Program-made: the position numbers and the translations under genes
Assembly: GCF_958450345.1 (NCBI RefSeq)
Contig: NC_088784.1
Location: 41,788,278 to 41,852,277 of the forward strand
DNA: 64,000 nt
Reading direction: 5' to 3'
Source of the DNA: Calliphora vicina
Taxonomy: Eukaryota; Arthropoda; Insecta; Diptera; Calliphoridae
Shown here: positions 26,398 through 36,902 of the stretch, piece after piece
Position numbering within the stretch: position 1 is the stretch's first letter
Layout of the letters: each line of letters begins with the position of its first letter
The notes under the pieces: model-generated
Told to the model about the DNA's origin: nothing
Databases searched by the model: none
The model's input: only the letters and a program-made list of their open reading frames with translations

Positions 26398-26735
26398 CAG
26401 GGAAAGGCAAAACATGGGCGCCGCGTTTTTCATTTACTCTTCTCTTACGTACGTGTACACACGCATTGTAGAGAAATAAACAACTTTTAATCAGTCTAGC
26501 TTGAGAACTCAAACAAGCAGGTTGTGTATCGTTTTTTTATCGCACAATTTAAGAATCAGCGTTGCCAGTGAAAAAAAAATGTCCCAACTTTTGAAGATGT
26601 ATGATGAACAATATGAGATTTTTAATTGGGGAAAAGAGACGAAAGTTTACTGGCAACACCGATTCGAGGTGAGAGCGGAGAGAATGTATAACTAATACAG
26701 TCGTAAAATGCAATAGTATAGGTTGCCTTTCCCTG
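26398..26735. mobile_element. 338-bp hAT-type MITE, first of a pair
   Basis: Perfect 13-bp terminal inverted repeats, CAGGGAAAGGCAA (26398-26410) and TTGCCTTTCCCTG (26723-26735). Both ends are flanked by the 8-bp duplication ATCTAGAT (26390-26397 and 26736-26743). CAG...CTG termini with an 8-bp duplication are the signature of the hAT superfamily. The interior has only a 64-codon chance ORF. Jockey copy 1 has a single ATCTAGAT at the same point (22658-22665), giving a natural pre-insertion reference. Confidence 0.92.
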
Positions 26736-26743
26736 ATCTAGAT

Positions 26744-27147
26744 CAGTGATGTTCAAAAATAAAAATGAAGATATTTGGTGAGAGAGCTACCCAGCAAACA
26801 TAATGTCAAACACTTAAAATAACAACAAAATGAAGAAAGTTTAAATTTAGAATTTTTGTCAAATAAAACCAATTTATTAAATGAATATAATTTAAATTTT
26901 AAGGAAATGAAAGAATATACATTATACGGCCGAAAAACTCTCAAATTTTTTATTTATTTTTAACTTTGTTTTTTTGTGTTCAATTGTAATTGAAACGCGT
27001 GTGTTTGCTATGCTTCATCCAAAAACCAACCAACAACAATGCTTATTGAATTTCTGAAAAAATGAGACATTTATTACGCTCTTTAAAAGAGCGTAACAAA
27101 TGTGTTTAAATTTTTTAAACAATTGTTGTATGGGATGAACATCACTG
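26744..27147. mobile_element. 404-bp hAT-type MITE, second of a pair
   Basis: Terminal inverted repeats CAGTGATGTTCA (26744-26755) and TGAACATCACTG (27136-27147). It is flanked by ATCTAGAT on the left (26736-26743, shared with the previous element) and on the right (27148-27155). The termini differ from the first element beyond CAG, so it is a different hAT family. The interior contains a perfect palindrome, TTACGCTCTT-TAA-AAGAGCGTAA (27074-27096), and no coding potential. Confidence 0.92.
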
Positions 27148-27304
27148 ATCTAGATACAGTTTACCTAAGATGAGTGACAGTTTACCATTATGGCTCTCTT
27201 GCTGAAGAGCAAATAGTTTTAATTTTAATTATAAGATTTAAATACTTATTGTAAGGTCAAAATAGACAGATTCAATAAATCAATAATGCGTTAAAAAAAA
27301 AAAA

Positions 27305-29199
27305 AATATGTCGAATAGTTTTTTAATTAGCAGCGAGTTTCTAAAATTTCACGATTAAGCAACCGCTTATGTTAGCCGCTCAAAGCATTTTTCATATTCA
27401 GGGGAAAGCTGAATTCAAGGGCTTTTCATTAATACCAATATCTTTCAAAACGGTTAAGCCGTTTAAAAGTTATAAGGATTTAAACATTTTTATTATGCAA
27501 TTTCAACCTACTACTGAATTCTGATCTCCTGGTACCAAAAAATGGTTCGGCCATAATTTTCTAAGTTATTTTTCTCCACGAAAACTTCTCGTCGGCTTTT
27601 TGACACGAAAACTATTGTGTTCAACTGGTCATAACTTTCAATTGTCTTGGCGCATTTCCGTAATGTTGGTACTCATTAGAAGCGTAAGGAAGTCAGCTAT
27701 CTGATAAAATAAGTTTCATTTGAATATGTCGAATAGTTTTTTAATTATAAGCGAGTTTCTAAAATTTCACGATTAAGCAACCGCTTATGTTAGGCGCTCA
27801 AAGCATTTTTCATATTCAGGGGAAAGCTGAATTCAATTGCCTTGGCGCATTTCCGTAATGTTGGTACTCACTAGAAGCGTAAGGAAGTCAGCTATCGACA
27901 TTTCATTTGAATATGTCGAATAGTTTTTTAATTAGAAGCGAGTTTCTAAAATTTCACGATTAAGCAACCGCTTATGTTAGGCGCTCAAAACATTGCATAT
28001 TCAGGGGAAAGCTGAATTCAATGGCTTTTCATTGATACCAATATCTTCCAAATCGGCTAAGCCGTTTAAAAGTTATAAGGATTTAAACATTTTTATTATG
28101 CAATTTCAACCTACTACTGAATTCTGATCTCCTGGTACCAAAAAATGGTTCGGCCATAATTTTCTAAGTTATTTTTCTCCACGAAAACTTCTCGTCGGCT
28201 TTTTGACACGAAAACTATTGTGTTCAACTGGTCATAACTTTCAATTGTCTTGGCGCATTTCCGTAATGTTGGTACTCATTAGAAGCGTAAGGAAGTCAGC
28301 TATCTGATAAAATAAGTTTCATTTGAATATGTCGAATAGTTTTTTAATTATAAGCGAGTTTCTAAAATTTCACGATTAAGCAACCGCTTATGTTAGGCGC
28401 TCAAAGCATTTTTCATATTCAGGGGAAAGCTGAATTCAATTGCCTTGGCGCATTTCCGTAATGTTGGTACTCACTAGAAGCGTAAGGAAGTCAGCTATCG
28501 ACATTTCATTTGAATATGTCGAATAGTTTTTTAATTAGAAGCGAGTTTCTAAAATTTCACGATTAAGCAACCGCTTATGTTAGGCGCTCAAAACATTGCA
28601 TATTCAGGGGAAAGCTGAATTCAATGGCTTTTCATTGATACCAATATCTTCCAAATCGGCTAAGCCGTTTAAAAGTTATAAGGATTTAAACATTTTTATT
28701 ATGCAATTTCAACCTACTACTGAATTCTGATCTCCTGGTACCAAAAAATGGTTCGGCCATAATTTTCTAAGTTATTTTTCTCCACGAAAACTTCTCGTCG
28801 GCTTTTTGACACGAAAACTATTGTGTTCAACTGGTCATAACTGTCAATTGCATAGGCGGATTTGCGTAATGTTGGTACTCATTAGAAGCGTAATGAAGTC
28901 TGATAAAATAAGTTTCATTTGAATATGTCGAATAGTTTTTTAATTAGCAGCGAGTTTCTAAAATTTCACGATTAAGCAACCGCTTATGTTAGGCGCTCAA
29001 AACTTTTTTCATATTCAGGGGAAAACTGAATTCAAGGGCTTTTCATTGATACCAATATCTTTCAAATCGGTTAAGCCGTTTCTAAAATTTCACGATTAAG
29101 CAACCGCTTATGTTAGGCGCTCAAAACATTTTTCATATTCAGGGGAAAGCTGAATTCAAGGGCTTTTCGTTGATACCAATATCTTTCAAATCGGTTAAA
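27305..29199. repeat. satellite block 4, end of the satellite domain
   Basis: After a unit matching the right flank of Jockey copy 1, a ~603-bp dimer (187-type plus a B monomer of ~416 bp carrying the variant AAACATTGCATATTC) is present twice, at about 27641 and 28244. Both share the rare AATTGTCTTGGCGC and TTATAAGCGAG variants. Monomers then degrade, with an internal deletion near 29080 joining AAGCCGTT to TCTAAAATTT. Satellite similarity stops after AAATCGGTTAA at about 29199. Confidence 0.93.
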
Positions 29200-29309
29200 A
29201 TTTTTAACCCAAGTATTATTTGATTTTTTTTTATCAAGTTACCTTTGAAAAGTTTGTGAGTTATTATGTTTAATGTCAATTATGTTCATTTGTTGTTAAC
29301 CTGATTAAA

Positions 29310-30130
29310 ATGAGTGACAAGAAAAAACTGCGTACTAAAATTATAAAATATTTTCAACAAAACCCAACTTTGTCCTACAAAAATTTGGTCAAACAATCAA
29401 AGGTCTGTCGTGAAACCGATTCTAATGTTATTAAACAGTATCGGGAGAACTTTTCCGTTGATAGAAAACCTGGTTCGGGTAGAAAAAATGGTCCACATGA
29501 TGTTTCTAAAGCCAATAAATAGAAAGCTCCTAACACATCCGATAGGAAAGCATCGCGGTTAGCTCAGTACTCGGACTATTTGGTACGAAAAGTTAAAGCC
29601 AATGCAGGTTTAAAAGCATAATTAAAAAGTTCCTAACAGAAATAATGCTAAAAATTTAAAGGCCAAAGACAGAGCAAGGAAATTGAAGTAAAATTTTATA
29701 AAAAATATACCTGCTGCATAATGGATAACGAATCGGGTCAATATTTTTATTTTGCTGATGCTCAAGGGAATGTTGTAGAAAAGTTCTTGGTACGGCAAGC
29801 AATATGGAGTTGCGGCTAAAAAAGCCAAACATTTGTTACAAAGGACAGTTTACATAAAAAGGATGCTTCCATTCATGAGTGTCCACTTATTTGTGGCCTG
29901 ATTTGACAACTTGTCACTATGAGTGGTACAAGAACAATAATGTTGTATTTGAGATGCAAATCCTCCTAACTTCCTGGAGCTAAATCCTATAATTGGGCTC
30001 TTGTTAAAAGAGAATTGAAGAGCACAAAAAAGGTGTTCAAAAAGATGTCACTTTGTTCGAGCAAAATGACAGAAAGCCCTATAAAAACCTTTCTTTATTA
30101 ACCGAAAAAGGCTCATAAATTCGTCACTAG
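29310..30130 (+). pseudogene. Tc1-like transposase relic
   Basis: The first 70 codons (29310-29522) are open and look like the N-terminal DNA-binding region of a Tc1-type transposase: a helix-turn-helix around KYFQQNPTLSYKNLVKQSK, VIKQYRENF, then a KPGSGRKNGP linker. Beyond the stop, matching pieces continue in shifting frames: SDRKASRLAQYS (about 29540), QKVPNRNNAKNL (about 29630), KDRARKLK, CGLKKPNIC-like text (about 29813), and ANPPNFLELNPI (about 29957, the usual NPPN-PELRPIE region near the last catalytic acid). Many frameshifts and stops make it inactive. Family assignment rests on remembered motif patterns. Confidence 0.75.
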
Positions 30131-30439
30131 TGAAATAAAAATAATATTGTTGTTTAGAGTTTATTTGAAAAAAATGGATATTTTTAGAAACATTTTTGGG
30201 CCACTATTACCGATTTTCTAAAAACAAAATAAAGTCAATGAAAAAACTGAAATTTCAAAGCTTATACATAAATATCTTTTAAGGTAATTTAGAGAAAAAA
30301 GCAGATTTTCTTTATATTCTTAGTTGCTTAATAATAAAGTAAAATTCATTGAAATCTGTTTACATTTGTACAAGTTATGAGCTCTACAACGCGTTGCAAC
30401 TTTTTGTTTGACTTCAAAAAAAGGCCAGAAAAAGATAAA
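30131..30439. other. AT-rich stretch, nothing recognised
   Basis: No ORF, repeat or known motif was recognised between the Tc1-like relic and the solo LTR. It may include the non-coding end of the Tc1-like element. Confidence 0.5.
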
Positions 30440-30443
30440 ATAT

Positions 30444-31054
30444 TGTTCCGAAATTGTACTTGAATTCAAATATAACGATTTTAAGGGCTGATTTAAAAGT
30501 AGCATAATGCTTTCAAATAACAGTGCTGTAATAGCAAATTGTAATATTTCTGTGGGCATTATTAAATAAAAGCTTTCAGTTGATTTGATCGTAAGTTGGC
30601 AACGCTGTATTCGAATTCGAATATTCAGTTAAAGAACATTGTAGAAAGTACACCACAGATGGCGTATGTATTAGTTAGATCTAGAATATTCGAATTTTGA
30701 CTGTTAAAGAACAATCTAGAGTGCAGATGGCAGTGTTATAAATAGTGGCAGAGGTTGCAGTCGTGAGTTAGTTTATCAGAGACACTTTTCGAATAAACAT
30801 CAACTGAGTGCCTTGAAGTGTGTTGTGTTTTTCAAGTAAATTCGTGTACATTATAAATTGTGTCTGTATTTCTGCGAATCTACAAACGTGCATAAAAAAT
30901 ATTGAGTGTCTATTTAATTCTGTTGTTGTACATTTTAAATAAATAAAGAGTTGTTACAATTTTTAAACTACTAAACGGCTTTTATTTGCAATCAAAAGTA
31001 TCCGGTTTATTTAAAGGAAATAAACCAGCGTTTTAAAAAGGTTAAAACGTAACA
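30444..31054 (+). mobile_element. solo LTR, Gypsy-type (611 bp)
   Basis: Starts TGTTCCGAAATTG and ends AAACGTAACA, with 4-bp ATAT on both sides (30440-30443 and 31055-31058). A second, inverted copy at 53866-54470 aligns along its length, starts TGTTACG in element orientation and also has ATAT flanks. Internal LTR signals are present: TATAAATA at about 30738 and AATAAATAAAG at about 30938. No internal domain or second LTR is adjacent, so it is a solo LTR left by recombination. The 4-bp duplication and TG/CA ends fit Gypsy-like elements; the exact family is not known. Confidence 0.9.
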
Positions 31055-31232
31055 ATATTATAAATTAAAAATTTAGGTTTATATTTATTTTTAAATAAAA
31101 AATTAGAAAATATGTTCATAAAATTCATTTGCATTACTTAAAGGAATTACTAAAAAGTTAAATACTAGATTAACCATATCAGAAAATGGACATTGTTGTT
31201 TCTATATTTGTACATTTGTAGTTTAAAATATT
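31055..31232. other. AT-rich spacer
   Basis: Nothing recognised apart from the ATAT target duplication at its left edge. Confidence 0.5.
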
Positions 31233-31487
31233 CTAATAAGCTGTATATTCATCACTTAAATGTTTGGTTTTGTAGCATTGCTGGTTTGACGAAATTAAAC
31301 CAAAATGGGTTTTAACGCGAAGATCCACAATACGTTTAACGGCTAGTGACATCCATCGAGTATCACAAGCCTTCATGAGTTTGTGGGGCTCTTGTCCATT
31401 ATATAACGATGAATATAATGTGTAATAACAATTTTGCCTTGAAAGAGAATTTGCAAGACATTTTAGCTTTGAGATATAAAATAACAT
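31233..31487 (-). pseudogene. hAT-type transposase scrap
   Basis: An 84-codon fragment. The stretch HKLMKACDTRWMSL followed by KRIVD and KTHFGLI resembles a region of insect hAT-like transposases and their domesticated relatives, where a CDTRW motif precedes a helix and a THF motif. Most of the protein is missing on both sides, and a few residues usually present between TRW and the VKRI helix are lost. No inverted repeats or duplications were found around it. The assignment is from remembered motif similarity only. Confidence 0.6.
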
Positions 31488-34429
31488 ATTTAATTTTGAA
31501 GCACTTGAAATTGGCCATTGTTATTTGTTCTGCACAATTCTTGAGTAAGTTGAAAAGCTAAATGAAAAACAGTAATGAGTTAAAATGAAAATGGCTCACA
31601 AATATAAATTTAGCCTTTTTATTTACTCTTGTAATGTAATGTAAAAATGCAACTATTGTCAGTAATGTAAATTACCAACAATTGACACAACTGATAGAAT
31701 ATTTTCTTAGAAAAATCCAATGAAAATACCATTATTACGAGCGAAGACGCGGGAGCCTTTAAATCGCTAGCGATCAGCTGAGTTTGGGGTGGTTCTTGTC
31801 CTCTATCGTTTTGCCTCAATACAATTACAAGTTTTTTATATAGACTCCCTAGTTAAATTAAATAAACAAACAAAAAAAACTACGTTAAACAAGACAAGGT
31901 GAACCATAGCATACAAAAAAAAACAAGCGCCAAACTATGGTTTAATGAGAATGACTCTAATGCTAATTATTAAACATATTTTCTTTAAATTGATCTCTTA
32001 GATGTTCAGAGATCAGTGCATCGTTACCCACACCTACCTACTTCCTAAATAGCACTAAAAAACAATTTCAGGAACCCACATTTAAATACCCTAAAGTCCT
32101 ATCAAGCCATACAGGAATGAAAATTCTTTAATTTAGTAATTCATATTTCAGAATTTGACAATTCATTAGCAAAATTTTAATTATAGGTATGTAAATATTA
32201 CATGTTAAAAAAATAGTTATTCCAAAATTTTATATATTGAAATGGTTTCATAAAGATTTTAAAATAACAACAATGGAAATTATGAACAAAAATTATAACA
32301 AATATTTAAACAAATTACACGAATATAGTTAACAATGAATAAAGGAATACAACATACCACTATTAACAATTAAATAAAATAAAACAAATAAGAAGAAAAA
32401 GCAAGGTATATTAATTATAAGGTAGTGTCATCGGCGAATTCAGAATACCGAGCGAATTGGTTATATTTTTTTGTATGTTGTTTGACATTGTGCCTGCATT
32501 TGAAGGCGAATAGGCTGTCATGGAAAAATGTCAAAAACAGCTCACAAATAAATCAAAGCGAATTTTTGTTAAACAAAAAATGTTTATAAATTTGAATCTG
32601 TTTGTAATTTAATTTGATGTTTTTAAAAATAAAACTAATTTCGTGTAGTATTATTATTGGTTTTAAAACATAAAGGAATTTAACAGCAAAACAAAGTTTG
32701 ACATTTACAAAATGTAAACAAAGTTTGACATTTATACTGCACTACGGCGAAAAATGAATATAGTAGCAAAAAATGATCAGCTGTTCTGACAACACACCTT
32801 ATAATTAATATACCTTGAAGAAAAAGCACAATAAGTATGCTTGTTCTTATTATTGTATTAATGATGACGTCATAATTGCTTGTACTTGTTGTTCCTTGTT
32901 TCTTATTGTAATACAAGTAATATGCAAAAATCAAATTAAAATTTTGTTATATTGTAAATATTGTTTTTGTAACTCACCAACCATTTGAAGAAGAACGATG
33001 AGACCTCAGCGAACTGCATTGGTTGAACTTAATGATGATGTTCTTGCACATTTGTTATTGATTATATTCATATGGAATTTTGTTGTAATTTGTGATATTT
33101 ATTATGTTGTTGATTAGTTTTTGGTATTATTCACATTATTTATTGTTTTAAATTTTCATTGGTTTTAATTATTTATTATTTTATGTTTTAACGCGATCGT
33201 ATAATTGACACTTTAATTAAACAAATTTAACTTAAACAATAACTTACTCTATAAGCACTTTTCTTAACTTTTTTATTTTGTTTTATTTATTTTTGTGCAA
33301 TATTAATTATAAGATTTTATAATTCTTTCAAAATTTACTATTATTTCACTTAGCCTTATAATTATATATATATATTTTACTTTCAAATTTTAAACATATT
33401 TTAATTAATTTAAACTTCACTATTAAATTTAACTAATTATTTTCTTATTATTGGTCACTAATCACTTATTCAATCTTGACTATTTGACATTTTTTCCACA
33501 TTCCTTTATAATATAAAGTTTATATGCATTTGCTTTTGTCGTTTCATGATTTAACTTCATTCATTGTTACTGTGTTCCATACTATAAGGACGATATTAGA
33601 TGAGGATCGGGATGAAATTACTTGACGAGTGTTGGGCGAAGATTAAATGGAGATGGTATGAAGACCAATTGGTCTTCATACTAAATTGAAATTTTACAAT
33701 TTTGAAAATCAAAAATGTATATGCTGTATGTTCAATAGTTTTCCAAATTTTCCTTCCTTTAGATTGGAATCAGTTAAGGCAAAAATTGATTTATAATATA
33801 GAAAATCTAGGGAACTATTCGTTTCAATTGGAATCGTTTCAATTGTTATAATGTTTTAAAATTTCACGTAACCAATTGCAAACGATGTTTTAAAATGTGT
33901 GAGCTTTTCCCGGACTTTGAGAAACGTGCTTATCGATCCGATAAATTTTCGTCAGAACAAAGCTCAGCATATACAAATCTTAGTTTTAAAAGTTTCCACA
34001 CCACGATGCTTCAACAAAGTTCTGAATTTGATTTTCCAATTTTAAAACGCGATTGTTCAATTCAGACAATTTCAGAAAAAGGAAGTTAAATAAGTTTTTT
34101 CCGACAAAGAAATGTTCGTCGTTATACTTCGTATGGGCGGCTCCACGAGTAGAATACTTGAAAAAAACCATATTCAAGTACCGGTTACATTTTAGTACTC
34201 ACATACTACTTTTATTTATTTATTTTCCCGCTTAACCCAACATTGGTAATAATAACAAAATCTTTGACAAATAGCAAATGACATACAAAAGAAACTATCA
34301 AGATATATATTTCAGTCATCGATAAATTCTACAACAATATTATTAACATGCTTTGTTGTAAAAATTAAACTATAAAAATTATGTGCAAATTATATCAACA
34401 ATGTTGTTGATGTTTATAGAAAAAACAAG
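31488..34429. other. AT-rich DNA, no gene recognised
   Basis: About 2.9 kb of strongly AT-rich sequence with only short, compositionally biased ORFs of up to 84 codons and no recognisable domains. A direct repeat of AACAAAGTTTGACATTTA occurs near 32691 and 32718. An inverted repeat around 33650-33690 (AGACCAATTGGTCTTCATAC) forms a short palindrome. No transposon boundary was found. Confidence 0.55.
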
Positions 34430-36495
34430 TAAGAGTACTATATTCGGCCGTAACGAATCTTAAATACCCTCCACCTAAATATGATGGTATAAAAGCTGAA
34501 ATAATATAACAATTGTTAGTAAGACTAGTTTACGCAGATCTAATTCAGCAATTTATAACTGAAATTCCTATTAGAACGTATGAAACAATTAACAATTTAT
34601 ATACTTAATAATAAGTTAATACGTTTGGATCAACATTTTTCCTTTTTAACCTCAAGTGAAGATTCTTCACTGAAGAAACAGATTTTTAAAAAGGGTATAC
34701 AAATATATTTAGACAAATTTCAAGATATTGGGATGTGGGACTTATATGGGAGATAAGAACCTATTATGAGTCGATTGTCATAAAATATTTTAACGTGATT
34801 TTTATGTATTTATATGGGAACTGTTGCCAAATATGGACCGATATTCACAAAATTCAGTAGTATGATTTTAAAAATTACTGATCTGTGTACTATTTTGGTT
34901 CAATATATGGAACCTATGACCTATTATGGGCCTAAGTATTTGAGTGCAATTTTTGTACAATTTCATATAAACAACGCCATTAACAAGAGTGGACCTTATA
35001 TGGGAGCTATGACGAATTATGGACCAATATTTAAAAAATCGTGTAGTACGATTCTTGGATACAAATTACTGATCGGTGTAAAATTTTGTTCAGTACAGAT
35101 TATTTTGGATATTTGTGAAGGTTAATGTGTTTTCCGGAAGTGGTTCTTATATGGAGGCTATGACCTATCATCATAATAGATTTGGTACATCGATTTTCGT
35201 ATATATTGGAAAAATTTGTTTCGAATTTCAACCTGATAAATATATTTGTAAGAAATTTATGAGGAGTTTAGTGATTTTCCGGAGTGGACCTTATATGGGA
35301 GCTATGGTTAAATATGGACCGATATTCACAGTAGTATGATTGATGGATACAAATTACTGGTCTGTGCGTAATTTCATTTTGATATCGATTTGTTTTAAAT
35401 ATTTATTAAGGTTAATATCTTTTTCGGAAATGGACCTTATAGGGGAGCTATGACCAATTATCGGCCAATCTGCGTAAAATTTGGTACAGTAATTTCTATG
35501 TATATGCTTATTATTTTTGTCGAATTTTAGCATGATAAAGCTATTTATAAGAGCTTTATGAGTACTTAACTGATTTTCAAAAGTGGACCTTATATGAGAG
35601 CTATGGTCAAATATGGACAAATATTCACAAAATCCCGTAGTATGATTTCTAAATATAAATTAGAGATTTGTATAAAATTTTGTTTTGATATTGATATTTT
35701 GCAGATATTTATGTAGGTTAATGTGTTTTTCGGAAGTGGTCCTTATATGGGATCTATAACCAATTATTGGCCGATCTTCATAGAATTAGGTATAGCGATT
35801 TTGGTATATATTGGGACTATTTATGACGAATTTAAACTTAATAGCGATATTAATAAGACATTTATGCTTATTTAAGTGATTTTCAGAATTGAACTTTATA
35901 TGGGGGCTATGTTCAAATATGGGCCGATCCACAAAAAATTTGGTGTTGTGATTTTTTAAGCACAAAACTTATTTTTCCTAAATTTTGTGTGGATACTGCA
36001 ATTTGGTAGGCATTTACAGACCATAGAATTATATTTCGGGAAGAAATTTGTATGGGGGCTAGGAGAAATCATGGACCGATTCCTATAATTTTTACCAGAG
36101 TTAGTCATTTTAATATAGAAATAACGTGTGTAAAATTTGATGGTATTATCTGCAATATATTTGCACATATAACAAAGACAATTTTAAAATTATCATGTTT
36201 TTTTTTAGGTTGTCTCACATTTTGGTTCCACCGAACCGATTTGGCTGATTTTCTTGTAAGTTTACCAATTTTGTTTGTCTATTTTGGACGTGAGAGTGTT
36301 TTACAGAGACATACAGACAGACACACAGACGGACATGGCTCAATCGACTTAGAATTTCATAAGGATCAAGAAAATATATACTTTGTGGGGTCTAAGATGA
36401 ATATTTCTCAATGTTACACACGTAATGACAAACTTATATACATATACCCTCATTCACCACTTATGGTAGTGGAGGGTATAAAAAAGGATTAGGTT
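34430..36495 (+). repeat. fly interspersed repeat (family A) with central tandem units
   Basis: Starts around AACAAGTAAGAGTACTATAT with TACCCTCCACC shortly after, and ends TAGTGGAGGGTATAAAAAAG, so the ends carry complementary GGAGGGTA/TACCCTCC motifs. The middle (about 34740-36040) is a degenerate tandem array of roughly 150-bp units in alternating dimers, each with a version of GGACCTTATATGGGAGCTAT. The 3' part carries the ACAGACGGACATGGCTCAAT motif common in fly repeats (about 36320). Minus-strand copies lie at 57405-58238 and 62991-63570. Several apparent ORFs inside (such as 34814-35125 and 36052-36492) follow the repeat units and are not considered genes. Structurally it resembles non-autonomous elements with central tandem repeats; the class is unproven. 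Confidence 0.8.
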
Positions 36496-36795
36496 CTTAC
36501 TAAGTTGACAGAGTTTGGCTTGATTAAAACATTACACTGATTCATAAGAGAATATTTGGCAACATGTTTCTAAACATAATAAAAAAATCTCTTAATCAAT
36601 CTAAAAAGAGTTTATGACAATAATAATGATAACATGCTTAATAATTTACCTTTAATAATCATGAACATTATAAAAACCATGACAAATATCTAACATTTAG
36701 GTAGATTTTTCATTTAAATCGAAAGGTTTATAGACAAAAAATAAAAGTAATGAAATGTGAAAAAAAAATTTTGGAGATGAAAATCGTATACTACA

Positions 36796-36902
36796 CTCTT
36801 TAGTCTCGAAATTTTGGTTTTAGCCAAAAAAGTCTATTTTGAAATTAAAAAAAGGCTAGAAAACAGCCATGGAGCTAAAACCAATATTTCGAGGCTAAAG
36901 AG
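36796..36902. repeat. 107-bp hairpin-forming inverted repeat (MITE-like)
   Basis: The arms 36796-36824 and 36874-36902 are 29-bp inverted repeats with two mismatches, based on CTCTTTAGTCTCGAAATTTT. A 49-bp A-rich spacer separates them. It may be a tiny foldback element; no clear target duplication was seen. Confidence 0.7.

Larger units (their letters stand above)
24077..27304 (+). mobile_element. 5'-truncated Jockey-clade retrotransposon, copy 2
   Basis: Same truncation point, same satellite insertion base and same internal deletion as copy 1, with AATATGTCGAA at 24066-24076 and 27305-27315. The start-to-start distance between the copies is 3,672 bp. It differs from copy 1 by keeping the 63-bp segment lost there, by several small indels, and by a ~750-bp block of two hAT-type insertions that replaces the last ~430 bp of ORF2. 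The 3' UTR and A-rich tail match copy 1. Best read as a segmental duplicate of satellite plus element, not an independent insertion. Confidence 0.92.

Noticed and set aside
1..29199. Telomeric Jockey array (HeT-A/TART-like)
   Set aside because: The Jockey copies are embedded in satellite with target duplications, are not head-to-tail, and the nearly intact one lies in an unrelated repeat 30 kb away.
33640..33700. Palindrome around AGACCAATTGGTCT as a possible MITE
   Set aside because: Only a short perfect palindrome, with no separate arms, interior or target duplication.
34814..35339. Two overlapping ORFs of 103 and 74 codons with a repeating YMG-AMT-YGP pattern
   Set aside because: The protein repeats only mirror the ~150-bp tandem units of family A; stops fall at random in other units.
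36052..36492. 146-codon ORF
   Set aside because: Entirely inside family A and contains translations of its conserved non-coding motifs (ACAGACGGACATGG); not a gene.
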